Shown: positions 47,282 to 56,265, counted from the stretch's first letter. The stretch is DNA of 64,000 nucleotides from Kosmotogales bacterium (GCA_030156385.1 JASGMR010000002.1:1-64000); one strand, 5' to 3'. Numbers and translations are program-made. Notes: a model not told the origin generated them from the letters alone.

Positions 47282-48730
47282 TTAAATTATGAAAAACTTC
47301 AAATAAGTTACCAAAAATGCAATAAAAGAAATGTAAATCAAAAGCGCGTTGTCTAGCTTTTCTAATCTATTGTCCAAAGGTTTTATTTTATTTTTCACTA
47401 AAAAATAAATGACTATTCCCGTGGCAATTATAAAAATTGTAACCTGTATATCTGAGAGGGTGAAAAACCTTAAACCAATATAGAATATCACAGAAATCAA
47501 TAAATAATATGCTATATTTCTTCCAGGAATGAATTTTCCCTTTTCCCCTTTTGAGTAACCCAGAAAAATGAATTTCGAAAAACTGATAACAGTTCCTACA
47601 GATGCGATGGAAAGAATCACGAAACCCGGTGTGGAACAATGAATAAACAATTCATGTTTCGCAACATAACCATCTGTCAGGGGAAATCCCATGATCGCTA
47701 ATGATCCGATCATCAACGGAATATAGTCTATCTTTGTTATCTTTCCTTTCATTTCTTTATAATTGAGTATTCCCGTTCTCTCATAAATATTCCCGACAAC
47801 AATAAACAGCAAACTCTTAAAAATCGCATGATTGAATGCATACTCCGCTCCGTAAATATTCGGTACTGCAAACATGAATCCCACTTGCGATAATGTATGA
47901 TATGCAAGAATTCTTTTAACATTCTTTGCATTTATTGCAAAAACAACACCCACTATGGCACTTATCCATCCGAGGATTACATAAATGTTTTCCAGCCATT
48001 GAAAAGAGTCGTATTGCAAAAATCTTATGGCTAAATAAACCTGTATTTTGACTATCACACCCGAAAGTATTGCGGACACTTCGGTCGGTGCTTTTGAATG
48101 TGCATCCGGTAACCACAACGAGAGAAAAAATAATCCTGATTTTACCGATAATCCTCCGAATATCAGCAATGCTGAAAATTCATCGGCCATATTCAACGCT
48201 TCAAAGGAAAATGTTCCTGTGTTCGTATATACAATTCCTATTCCGAGTAAAAAAACGTTAAATCCAAACGAAGAAATCAGCAGATATTTTAACGAAGCCC
48301 AGATCTGAGCTCCTTTCTTTTGAAAAACTATCAGAATAAAAACACATATGGAAGCCAATTCAACCGAAACAAAAACATTAAAAAGGTCCCTTGACACGAA
48401 TATTGAGTTCAATGCCCCGTAGAGTATCGATATCAATGAATAAAAGAACCCCGGATAATTTTTACTCAGAGAATTAAAAATAACCGCAGAGAATACGACA
48501 AGCGAAGCGATTAAAAACATCTCTGTCATTTGATCATATCCAATAGTTATTCCCAAATTACCCCAATTGCTCAATGCATATTGAAAATTCTCTCCTCTGT
48601 AATGAACGATCATCAATAAGTTGAATATCAAATAGATGAAAGAAATGGCAATATTGAATTTTCTATATTTTCTAAAGATCAGTTGAATAGTTCCTATAAA
48701 AATCGGTAATAAAACCATTAATGGAATCAA
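47282..48730 (-). CDS. Mrp/Mnh antiporter subunit D-like (proton-channel subunit)
   Basis: A 482-residue membrane protein of the NuoM/NuoN/MrpD family with about 14 helices. The conserved helix VFVSVELASICVFILI holds the key Glu, and KYLLISSFGFNVFLLG, AILSGVIVKIQVYLAIRFL and KRILAYHTLSQVGF carry the lysines and histidine of the proton path. It is the only large ND4/ND5-like subunit in the operon. The start overlaps the C subunit gene by four bases. It is the last gene of the murA-to-mnhD operon. Confidence 0.9.
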   Translation of the reverse strand: MIPLMVLLPIFIGTIQLIFRKYRKFNIAISFIYLIFNLLMIVHYRGENFQYALSNWGNLGITIGYDQMTEMFLIASLVVFSAVIFNSLSKNYPGFFYSLISILYGALNSIFVSRDLFNVFVSVELASICVFILIVFQKKGAQIWASLKYLLISSFGFNVFLLGIGIVYTNTGTFSFEALNMADEFSALLIFGGLSVKSGLFFLSLWLPDAHSKAPTEVSAILSGVIVKIQVYLAIRFLQYDSFQWLENIYVILGWISAIVGVVFAINAKNVKRILAYHTLSQVGFMFAVPNIYGAEYAFNHAIFKSLLFIVVGNIYERTGILNYKEMKGKITKIDYIPLMIGSLAIMGFPLTDGYVAKHELFIHCSTPGFVILSIASVGTVISFSKFIFLGYSKGEKGKFIPGRNIAYYLLISVIFYIGLRFFTLSDIQVTIFIIATGIVIYFLVKNKIKPLDNRLEKLDNALLIYISFIAFLVTYLKFFII

Positions 48731-49095
48731 TGCTCGTTCTCCCTTTGAAAGATTTCCTCCAGACTTCTTACATCAAGAGTGTGATAACGGTTATAAAGCA
48801 TGATAGTGAAAACAAGCGAGAGACATAATAAAGCGAAACCGATTACTATTCCCGTTATTATAACGGCCTGAGGAACCGGATCTGCATATTGTCCTTCTAC
48901 AAATGGAATCGAGGTTATAATTGGAGGAACAGTACCCGATAAAGCTGAAATACCAACATAAAAAAGAGTCACCGATGTTTCCACAACACCGAGTGATATT
49001 ATTTTTTTGATCATATTTGGATTTATTACCATTCCAATAAAACCAATTGCAAAACTTGCCAATGAAATATAAACCACGAATTCCCCAGGATTCAT
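48727..49095 (-). CDS. Mrp/Mnh antiporter subunit C-like (NuoK family)
   Basis: A 122-residue protein with three helices typical of MrpC/NuoK: SFAIGFIGMVINPNMIKKIISLGVVETSVTLFY, followed here in pieces as a helix-Glu-helix arrangement, and DPVPQAVIITGIVIGFALL, which is the most conserved segment of MrpC. A small membrane subunit of the cation/proton antiporter. Overlaps its neighbours by four bases on each side. Confidence 0.9.
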   Translation of the reverse strand: MNPGEFVVYISLASFAIGFIGMVINPNMIKKIISLGVVETSVTLFYVGISALSGTVPPIITSIPFVEGQYADPVPQAVIITGIVIGFALLCLSLVFTIMLYNRYHTLDVRSLEEIFQRENEH

Positions 49096-49772
49096 AGTGT
49101 ACCTCTCCTTTTTACAAAATCATTCGACATTTTCCAGGAACCCGCAAAAACTTTAAAACCTATGAGCAGGTTCAACAAAGGTATTAATGCACCGCTGAAA
49201 AGAGTTCCGAATTCTTGTCCCTGCGATATTTCTCTCAAAAAATCCCCGGAAAAAACCGTATATATCATGATGGTTACAGTTATTAAAAATGAAATATTGG
49301 ATATTTCTTCGATTTTATATTTAATAAGAGTATTATTTGTTTTATTGTAGTTCGCAGAAATCGCGTACAGAACTATTCCGCTGGCGAGGACAACTCCCCC
49401 TCCAAAACCTCCTCCTGGGGACAAATGACCGTAAAGAACTATATATACGAATAGAGTAATAGATGTTGCAGACAAAAATATACTGTAAATATGTGAAGCC
49501 GAAATGAGTGTTTGTTTTTTTAATGAATGAACCTTTTCATTTTTTAATATAAAATTTACTCCGACCACCGCAAGCGAAAATAAAACAACTTCAAATATAG
49601 TATCATATATTCTGGTTTCAAGATAAATAGCCGTTATAGTATTCGGTATATTCACTCTAAGTATAATATTTTCGATGTTCATATTGGTATTATCCGCCTT
49701 TTCAAGATCAATCAGAAAAAAGGACATTATTATAATATAAACGATTATTATTACAGAAAAAAATTTTTTCAA
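49092..49772 (-). CDS. MbhE-MnhB-type fused antiporter subunit
   Basis: A 226-residue membrane protein. The C-terminal two thirds is MnhB: YGHLSPGGGFGGGVVLASG (about 110-128) is the family signature. The N-terminal part (IYLETRIYDTIFEVVLFSLAV, about 50-70) resembles the MbhE module, normally part of MrpA or a separate subunit. Such MbhE-MnhB fusions are known in other bacteria. It overlaps the DUF4040-SBP gene and the C subunit gene by four bases each. Confidence 0.85.
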   Translation of the reverse strand: MKKFFSVIIIVYIIIMSFFLIDLEKADNTNMNIENIILRVNIPNTITAIYLETRIYDTIFEVVLFSLAVVGVNFILKNEKVHSLKKQTLISASHIYSIFLSATSITLFVYIVLYGHLSPGGGFGGGVVLASGIVLYAISANYNKTNNTLIKYKIEEISNISFLITVTIMIYTVFSGDFLREISQGQEFGTLFSGALIPLLNLLIGFKVFAGSWKMSNDFVKRRGTL

Positions 49773-50467
49773 AAAAATCTCTCCACTATTTTTATTAGTT
49801 CACCGTTTTTTTGTAAATCGTTCAACTCTTCTTTCAGCAATTCATAAAGATCCTTCGATTTAGAAGAGAATGAAATAATGTACTTTGCTTTCGAGTGTGG
49901 TTTGCTGAAATTGATTATTTTGTTCTTCATAAAATCTTTATACGACGCATAATCAAGATATTCATCATCGATCTTAAAAATAAATGTGTCCAGATAAGGC
50001 AATTTGATCACTCTTTCCGTATCAAAATCATCATCTATTAATCCTCCAACAAGAATATCAATTTTTCTGTCATGAATATGCTTTTTTCCTTCTTCTATGG
50101 ATTTAAATTCTTTCAAATTTATAGAGAATCCTGAAAGTTTTTCAAATCTTTTTATTATTTCCCATTCGATCCCTTCAAATTTTCCGTGAGTTTCTTTGAA
50201 CATAAATGGTTTTTGAATAAATCCAACAACAATATTCCTCTGTTTTCTTATGGCCATTATGTAAACCAGCACCACCAGGGTGACCCCAACGGTAAACTGA
50301 GTCAGAGCAACATCCGGAGCTCCCAATAAAAGCATTATCAGCGATGAAAACAAACCGAGTAATCCAAACCAGATTATACTGTCAAAATTCGATTTTTTTA
50401 AAATCACAGAAATTGCCGCGAACAAAAATGCCCCCGATAATATTATTATCATAATGAATAAAATCAT
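49769..50467 (-). CDS. DUF4040 (MbhD-type) antiporter subunit fused to an SBP_bac_3-like domain
   Basis: A 232-residue protein of two parts. Residues 1-75 are three membrane helices with GLFSSLIMLLLGAPDVALTQ, the DUF4040/MbhD motif. Residues from about 80 resemble amino-acid ABC binding proteins (SBP_bac_3): GKFEGIEWEIIKRFEKLSGF, then RKIDILVGGLIDDDFDTERV, LPYLDTFIF, and the C-terminal ELLKEELNDLQKNGELIKIV. The domain is about 150 residues, shorter than the usual 220, so part of the second lobe seems missing. Positive residues (RKQRN) after helix 3 suggest the domain lies in the cytoplasm, unlike ordinary SBPs. It sits between mnhG and the MnhB gene. Ligand-regulated antiport is inference. 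Confidence 0.85.
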   Translation of the reverse strand: MILFIMIIILSGAFLFAAISVILKKSNFDSIIWFGLLGLFSSLIMLLLGAPDVALTQFTVGVTLVVLVYIMAIRKQRNIVVGFIQKPFMFKETHGKFEGIEWEIIKRFEKLSGFSINLKEFKSIEEGKKHIHDRKIDILVGGLIDDDFDTERVIKLPYLDTFIFKIDDEYLDYASYKDFMKNKIINFSKPHSKAKYIISFSSKSKDLYELLKEELNDLQKNGELIKIVERFF

Positions 50468-50468
50468 A

Positions 50469-50744
50469 TTACTTTTCCTTTTTAATTTTTAAAATAGACC
50501 TGGCGATCACATGCGTTAGAACTGTTCCCGAAACTATGAGTATAAACATTATCGTTATTCCCTCAAAAACCGTCAAATATTTGTTAAGAATTGCGTATAC
50601 AATCAGCAAATTCAATCCAACCGTATCCGATATACCTATAAAATGAAGTGAATCGATAATATTCTTTGATATCAGAGCTTTTATCGTCCCTCCCAGTATT
50701 AAAAAAACACCACCAATAACCAGTATATATGATATTATATTCAT
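50469..50744 (-). CDS. Mrp/Mnh antiporter subunit G-like
   Basis: A 91-residue membrane protein of the MnhG/PhaG family: ILVIGGVFLILGGTIKALIS, LHFIGISDTVGLNLLIV and TVLTHVIARS near the C-terminus. Three helices. It overlaps mnhF by four bases and is one base from the DUF4040-SBP gene. Confidence 0.88.
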   Translation of the reverse strand: MNIISYILVIGGVFLILGGTIKALISKNIIDSLHFIGISDTVGLNLLIVYAILNKYLTVFEGITIMFILIVSGTVLTHVIARSILKIKKEK

Positions 50745-50986
50745 TCTTTTGCCCCCAAGAAATATGCTGCAATTATTGTGCCGCCCGAACTGAGAAGCAA
50801 AAATATGATTAATATGGACGACAAATACTGCGCATTGATCAAATCTTTCAAAAATATGAGTAATATAACTAATTTTGTTGCAATAGAAGAATAGCCTATT
50901 AAAATTTTCCAGGAATCATTCTTATTCATATAGAAAAACATGATTATAGTAGCGACTAAAATTGAAAATAAAATAATATAAATCAT
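50741..50986 (-). CDS. Mrp/Mnh antiporter subunit F-like
   Basis: An 81-residue, three-helix protein of the MrpF/PhaF family (IGYSSIATKLVILLIFLKD, IFLLLSSGGTIIAAYFLG). The position between E-like and G-like subunits matches the Mrp order E-F-G. It overlaps both by four bases. Confidence 0.82.
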   Translation of the reverse strand: MIYIILFSILVATIIMFFYMNKNDSWKILIGYSSIATKLVILLIFLKDLINAQYLSSILIIFLLLSSGGTIIAAYFLGAKE

Positions 50987-51339
50987 TTTTTCGATACCTT
51001 GTGAATTATCAAGTGATCGTATTCCTTCGTGACAACTACCTCCTCAGGTGTAAAATTTATATTCACTACTTGAGAAAATTCCTCATCTTCTTTCTCGGGG
51101 GCTTTTTTATCAACAATTGTAAAATAATTTTTAGTCAAAATCATTTTAAATGCCTGATATAAAACTTTTGGTATAGACACTACAAGTTTCAACACAAATT
51201 TTAATGTGAAAAATTTTGGATACATCATGTATCCAATAACCTGTACAAAAATTGATACGGAAATCCCAAGAAAAATATTTACTATATTTATTTCCGGGGA
51301 AATCGAAAACCACATTAAAATAGAAAAAATAAATATCAT
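50983..51339 (-). CDS. Mrp/Mnh antiporter subunit E-like
   Basis: A 118-residue protein, short compared with usual MnhE (about 160): two N-terminal helices, then LVVSIPKVLYQAFKMILTKNY and a cytoplasmic domain ending VVTKEYDHLIIHKVSKK. The order E-F-G supports the assignment. It overlaps the radical SAM gene by four bases. Confidence 0.8.
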   Translation of the reverse strand: MIFIFSILMWFSISPEINIVNIFLGISVSIFVQVIGYMMYPKFFTLKFVLKLVVSIPKVLYQAFKMILTKNYFTIVDKKAPEKEDEEFSQVVNINFTPEEVVVTKEYDHLIIHKVSKK

Positions 51340-52280
51340 ATCCCGATCGCCTTTACTCTGAATTTTTCGTCTTTATTCATATCCTGAAACCACCCATTAA
51401 AAATATCGTTATCGAATAAAATTTTTTTATTGAATTCGTACTCTTCATCCGATATTTTTCTGTTTATATCTGAATACTCTTTTGCTTTATATAGAGGCTT
51501 ATATTGTGCCATCAATGAAACCGGAACCGACAGAGATAAATTGAATTTAATAAAATCAGCTGCTTTTTCAAGATCGTTTATTCTGTTTGGAAGTATCAAG
51601 TATCTTATTATCAACCCTTTTTTATAATTATCAAATTCTTTAAAGGCACCAACTTGTCTGAACATCTCTCCGATAGATTTTTTAGCTACCGTCCAATAAT
51701 CTTTCACTCCCGAAAATTTCAAACCGCTGTTATCATCCGTATAACGCAAATCAGCCAAATAAATATCCACAATACCATCCAGCTGAGAGACAGTCTCAAA
51801 TTTTTCATAACTACTAGTATTATAAACTATAGGGAGATCGAATCCTCTCTCTATAGAATATTTTAAAGCCTTGAGAACTCCCGGAATATTTGGTGTTGCC
51901 GTTATTAAATCGAGTGTTTCACCACCCATTTCCTGGATCTTTAAAAATATTTCCCCCAATTCTTCCACAGATATTTCTTTGCCATGACCGAGTTGACTGA
52001 ATCCGAAATTCTGACAGTAAACGCAAGCCATAGTACAACCACAAAAGAATACGGCACCGGCCCCACCAATACCCGAAATCGGAGGTTCTTCTCCAAAATG
52101 AAGAACAGAATTAGAAATCTTGGGATTTATTCCCTGCTTACAAAAACCTCTGAATCCTGAAATTCTATCTATTCCACAACCCTTGGGACAAATATCACAT
52201 CTTTTCATTTTATTTTGAAAATATTCAATTTTTTCATCTAAAAGACCCGAATTATATGATTCTACAGCTATCGTTCCCAT
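51336..52280 (-). CDS. Radical SAM protein, COG1313 / PflA-like
   Basis: A 314-residue iron-sulfur enzyme. The radical SAM cluster is Cys82-TMA-Cys86-VY-Cys89 in the segment FFCGCTMACVYCQN. Upstream, RCDICPKGCGIDR and GFRGFCK add Cys28, Cys31, Cys35 and Cys47, a second set typical of COG1313. HFGEEPPISGIGGAGAVFF is the family signature. The substrate is unknown; members are called PflA-like without proof. Its ATG begins in the murA stop codon (one-base overlap), and it overlaps mnhE by four, so it belongs to the murA-Mrp operon. Confidence 0.88.
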   Translation of the reverse strand: MGTIAVESYNSGLLDEKIEYFQNKMKRCDICPKGCGIDRISGFRGFCKQGINPKISNSVLHFGEEPPISGIGGAGAVFFCGCTMACVYCQNFGFSQLGHGKEISVEELGEIFLKIQEMGGETLDLITATPNIPGVLKALKYSIERGFDLPIVYNTSSYEKFETVSQLDGIVDIYLADLRYTDDNSGLKFSGVKDYWTVAKKSIGEMFRQVGAFKEFDNYKKGLIIRYLILPNRINDLEKAADFIKFNLSLSVPVSLMAQYKPLYKAKEYSDINRKISDEEYEFNKKILFDNDIFNGWFQDMNKDEKFRVKAIGI

Positions 52281-53536
52281 CAGTAAATATTTATACTTCC
52301 TCCCAATCCACTTATTTTTTCTTCCAGAAGCTCATAACCTCTGAATATGTGATTTGCATCGTATATTATACTTTCGCCTTCAGCCATGAGTCCGGCAATA
52401 ATAAGGGCAGCCCCTGCCCGGATATCTGTTGCAGTCACTTCTGCCCCGCTCAGTTTTTTCACCCCATTTATATAGGCACAATTATTCTTCACCTTTAAAT
52501 CTGCACCCATTCTTCCCAATTCACCAATATAATTAAACCTGTTTTCAAAAACATTTTCATTTACCGAAGATTCACCTTCAACCGTCGAAAGAACCGTGGA
52601 AATTATTGGTTGTAAATCTGTTGGAAATCCCGGATATGGAGCAGTGACAATGTTAAGATTTTTCAGTTTTTTATTCCCATCAATTATGAGTACATTTTTG
52701 TTTCCGCTGATCTCCGCGCCCATAGATTTAATAACCTGAATCAATTTTTGAATATGGTCTGTATTAATATTCTGAACTTCAATTTTGCTTCTCGTACCCA
52801 GAGCAGCGAGAATATAAGTCCCCGCTTCAATTCTGTCAGGAATAATATCATACTCACATCCACTCAATTCATTTACACCATGTATAGTTATTCTGTCGGT
52901 TCCGGCGCCACTTATCTTCGCTCCACATTTATTTAAAAAATCCTGCAAATCAATAATTTCAGGTTCCATTGCCACATTTTCCAGGACGGTTATTGAACCG
53001 GATATCAGTGCTGCAGTGGACATGAGCTGTTCGGTCGTTCCCACACTTTTGTATGGAAGGGAGTAGTACAATTTCTTATCAAACTCATCAGGTTTTATGA
53101 GTGTGATATCACCATGTTCTTCAACATATTTAAAACCCAAAGCCTTCAATCCCGCTATGTGAAAATCAACCGGTCTCTGCCCAATATTACAGCCTCCGGG
53201 TTTCCCCACTTTGGAAGTACCACATACCATACAGAGTGGACCAAGTAAGTTAAATGAAGCCCTCATCTTGTTAACATATTCATATGAGACTTCCCCGGTC
53301 TTAATATTACTCGGCTTTAAAGTAACCGTATTACTATCGAAATTAACATTTTTTCCCACATGTTGAAGGCAATTCAACATAGTCAAAATATCCTTCAGTT
53401 CGGGAATATTTTTAATTGTAATCTCCTTATTAATCATTACCGTTGAGGCTAAAATCGGTAATGCAGCATTTTTTGAACCGCTTATTTTCACAGTACCCTT
53501 AAGTTTTTTACCGCCTAAAATATAAATTTCTTTCAT
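52280..53536 (-). CDS. murA: UDP-N-acetylglucosamine 1-carboxyvinyltransferase
   Basis: A 418-residue EPSP-like enzyme and first committed step of peptidoglycan synthesis (phosphoenolpyruvate transfer to UDP-GlcNAc). ISGSKNAALPIL carries Lys22 and Asn23. The catalytic Cys is residue 116 in KPGGCNIGQRPVDFHI, so the enzyme should be fosfomycin-sensitive (family knowledge). PGFPTDLQP and DIRAGAALIIAGL are conserved. GGAGGAAATT precedes the ATG. It heads the minus-strand operon that continues into the radical SAM and Mrp genes. Confidence 0.95.
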   Translation of the reverse strand: MKEIYILGGKKLKGTVKISGSKNAALPILASTVMINKEITIKNIPELKDILTMLNCLQHVGKNVNFDSNTVTLKPSNIKTGEVSYEYVNKMRASFNLLGPLCMVCGTSKVGKPGGCNIGQRPVDFHIAGLKALGFKYVEEHGDITLIKPDEFDKKLYYSLPYKSVGTTEQLMSTAALISGSITVLENVAMEPEIIDLQDFLNKCGAKISGAGTDRITIHGVNELSGCEYDIIPDRIEAGTYILAALGTRSKIEVQNINTDHIQKLIQVIKSMGAEISGNKNVLIIDGNKKLKNLNIVTAPYPGFPTDLQPIISTVLSTVEGESSVNENVFENRFNYIGELGRMGADLKVKNNCAYINGVKKLSGAEVTATDIRAGAALIIAGLMAEGESIIYDANHIFRGYELLEEKISGLGGSINIY

Positions 53537-53761
53537 AATTTCCTCCTATACATTGTTTATAAATAATTAAAACATAAAAATATTATTATTTGTGCAAAAC
53601 AAATCTTGCAATAAAAGTAAAAATTTCATTTATATTTCTCTCCGAATAAAAATTTGTTATATAATTATACAGTTATGAAAAAATCTATCGTTCTATTTAT
53701 CAAGATTATATGAAAAAAATATTAAACAATTAGCTCTTAATAACAGGGAGGAATACTTATT

Positions 53762-54712
53762 ATGAAAAAAAATATTGCAATCGATATTGGAGGAACCAAA
53801 ATTCTCGGTGTTTCATTCGATGAAAAAAATAAAATGATAGACAGGGCGAAAAGACCAACCAAAACTCACAAGGGCATAGATGAGGTGATATCCAGATTAT
53901 TTAAAGTGATAGATTCCGTTGAAGAAAACAAAGATAATATCAATGCCATCGGGGCTGGAGTTCCAGGAATTATTAAAAAAGGTGTGATAATATTCACCCC
54001 CAATCTTCCTCTCAGCGGATTCAATCTGAAAAAAACTCTGGAAGAAAAATACAATGTGCCTGTCTATGTTGGAAACGACGCCAACACGAGTTTGTTGGGT
54101 GAATGGAAATTTGGTGGTCTGGATAAATATAAAAATGTAATAGGATATTTTGTAGGAACGGGTGTAGGCGGAGGAATGATATTAAACGGAAAGCTTTACA
54201 CAGGCTCAATGGGCGGAGCGGGTGAAATCGGACATACGATAGTCGATCCTGCAGGTCCATTTTGCGGATGCGGAAATCAGGGTTGTCTTGAAGCTTTTTC
54301 CTCAAAAACCGGGATTTTTCAGTACATAATGGCTCAAAAAAGAAAGGGAAGGAAATCCATTCTTATAAATGATGTGGACCCGGAAAAAAATATATTCAAA
54401 AGTTCCATTCTGGAAAATGCTTTAAACGAAAATGATGAATTGGCAGAAGAAATAATTGATAAAGTTTGTTATTATCTTGGGGTATCTTCAGCCAACATGA
54501 TTAATTTATTGAATCCTGATAAAATAGTTTTTGGGGGCGGTTTAATAGAGAGTCTGGGTGAAAAAATGCTCCCTCTGATAAAGCATTATGCTAAAATGTA
54601 TTCGATCCTGAGATTGTATGATGATAACATATTCACATTAACAAGCCTTGGAGATGACGCCTGCATATATGGAGCATTGACTTTAATTGAAAATCCGGAG
54701 GTACAGGATTAA
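53762..54712 (+). CDS. ROK-family glucokinase
   Basis: A 316-residue sugar kinase: IAIDIGGTKILGVSF (phosphate loop), VGNDANTSLLGEW (catalytic Asp), YFVGTGVGGGMILNG, and the ROK zinc motif GEIGHTIVDPAGPFCGCGNQ continuing to GCLEA. Glucose is the most likely substrate. It begins an operon with ppx-, ppk1- and sixA-like genes, so polyphosphate is a possible phosphoryl donor, as in actinobacterial PPGK (also a ROK protein); this is inference, and ATP is the default. GGGAGGA lies 11 bases before the ATG. Confidence 0.88.
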   Translation: MKKNIAIDIGGTKILGVSFDEKNKMIDRAKRPTKTHKGIDEVISRLFKVIDSVEENKDNINAIGAGVPGIIKKGVIIFTPNLPLSGFNLKKTLEEKYNVPVYVGNDANTSLLGEWKFGGLDKYKNVIGYFVGTGVGGGMILNGKLYTGSMGGAGEIGHTIVDPAGPFCGCGNQGCLEAFSSKTGIFQYIMAQKRKGRKSILINDVDPEKNIFKSSILENALNENDELAEEIIDKVCYYLGVSSANMINLLNPDKIVFGGGLIESLGEKMLPLIKHYAKMYSILRLYDDNIFTLTSLGDDACIYGALTLIENPEVQD

Positions 54713-54723
54713 GGGAGGAACCC

Positions 54724-56265
54724 GTGAGCGCTAATAGCAAATTAGCCGGTATCATATATATCGCTTCAGAGAGCATATATTTGAGAATTGCTCAGATAGT
54801 TAATGGAAATATAAAATATATTGAAAAAATTGATTATCCTATCGTGATAGGTAAAGAAACATATAAAAAAAGAAAAATTTCATTTAAAAGAATTAATAAA
54901 GCATGCGACATCCTCAATAATTTTATTAAACTCATGAATGAATACAAAATAGAAAACTATAAAACCGTTGCCACCACTGCCATCAGAGAATCTGAAAACT
55001 CCGAGTATATTGTGGATCAAATAAAAATAAAGACCGGTTTGGATTTAAATATACTGGAAGATTCTGAAGAAAAAAATTATATTTATTTAGATCTGATTAA
55101 ATCGTTGGATGCGAAAAAATACGGTCCACAAGACAAAATATTGATAACATACATTGGTTCCGGCAGTTTAGGTATAGCCCTCTATCAAAATGGCAATATA
55201 TTCTTTTCACAGAATATAAGGATAGGTACTTTGAAACTCACTGAAACACTGGCACCTCTTATAACAAAAACACCAAATTTTTTTGAAATTATTTTAGAAT
55301 TTCTGAGCAGTTTCAGAAAGTCATTAAAAAATATACTCCCCGCTGAAGAAATAAACTATGTGATCGCTTGTGGAAAAGAAATTGATATCACAAGAACGAT
55401 TCTCGAAATCCCTAAGAAAAATGATTTCACCCAGATAGATTTAGATGCGTTAAAAAATCTTTTTGATAAAATCGAATTTAAAAATCCCGATCAGATACAT
55501 AAAATGTTTAACCTATCGGATTACGAGGCAATAAATTTAATGCCACTCTTTGGTGTATATAAGATGCTTTTTGATATCGTTGATCCGAAAAAGTTTTTAA
55601 TGTCTGAAGCGAATCTTCTCGATTCACTCGCATATGAAATTCTCAAACCAAAAAGTTTTAAAATTCTTCAGGATAAATACAATGAAAGCATAATTTTAAC
55701 CACAAAAAATCTTGCAAGCAGATTCTATTACGATGAAGAACACGCCCTTTCCGTCGAAAAACATTCTTTAAAAATTTTTGATAGTTTAAAAAAATTACAT
55801 GGATTGGGCTCAAGAGAAAGACTGCTATTGAGAGTGGCTTCAATAATACACGATGCAGGAAAAGCCATAAATATTAAAAATCACGCCGAAAGTTCTTATT
55901 ATATTGTTAAGGAGTCGGAGATCTTAGGTCTTTCATCCAGAGAGCTCAATATCATCGGGAATATTGTCAGGTATCACAGTGGAAATACACCGGCATTGAA
56001 TGATCAGGAATTTCTTTCATTGCCTGTTACCGAAAGAGTATTAATTTCAAAGCTTTTGGCCATTTTAAGACTGGCCGATTCATTCGATAGAGCTCATGAT
56101 AATAAAGTAAAAAATATATCTGTAAAACTATCGAAGAAGAATTTAATAATCTATGTGGAATCTATAATACCAACATATCTTGAAAAATGGTCGTTTGAGG
56201 TCAAATCGGAATTTTTTGAGGAAGTTTTCGGAATTAAACCGGATTTTAGGAGAGTCATAAAATGA
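54724..56265 (+). CDS. Ppx/GppA-type phosphatase homologue with HD domain, eroded N-terminal active site
   Basis: A 513-residue protein. The N-terminal ASKHA part (about 1-300) aligns with Ppx/GppA (TVATTAIRESENSEYIVDQI; LEDSEEKNYIYLDLIKS), but the phosphate loops are altered: the usual IDxGSNS is IYIASES and the usual DIGGGS is YIGSGS, so key Asp and Gly residues are absent. The C-terminal HD domain (about 335-480) is intact: LSVEKHSLKIF, IIHDAGKAINIKNHAESS and IVRYHSG. Exopolyphosphatase activity is therefore doubtful while the HD phosphohydrolase may be active. GTG start after GGGAGG; overlaps ppk1 by four bases. Confidence 0.82.
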   Translation: MSANSKLAGIIYIASESIYLRIAQIVNGNIKYIEKIDYPIVIGKETYKKRKISFKRINKACDILNNFIKLMNEYKIENYKTVATTAIRESENSEYIVDQIKIKTGLDLNILEDSEEKNYIYLDLIKSLDAKKYGPQDKILITYIGSGSLGIALYQNGNIFFSQNIRIGTLKLTETLAPLITKTPNFFEIILEFLSSFRKSLKNILPAEEINYVIACGKEIDITRTILEIPKKNDFTQIDLDALKNLFDKIEFKNPDQIHKMFNLSDYEAINLMPLFGVYKMLFDIVDPKKFLMSEANLLDSLAYEILKPKSFKILQDKYNESIILTTKNLASRFYYDEEHALSVEKHSLKIFDSLKKLHGLGSRERLLLRVASIIHDAGKAINIKNHAESSYYIVKESEILGLSSRELNIIGNIVRYHSGNTPALNDQEFLSLPVTERVLISKLLAILRLADSFDRAHDNKVKNISVKLSKKNLIIYVESIIPTYLEKWSFEVKSEFFEEVFGIKPDFRRVIK

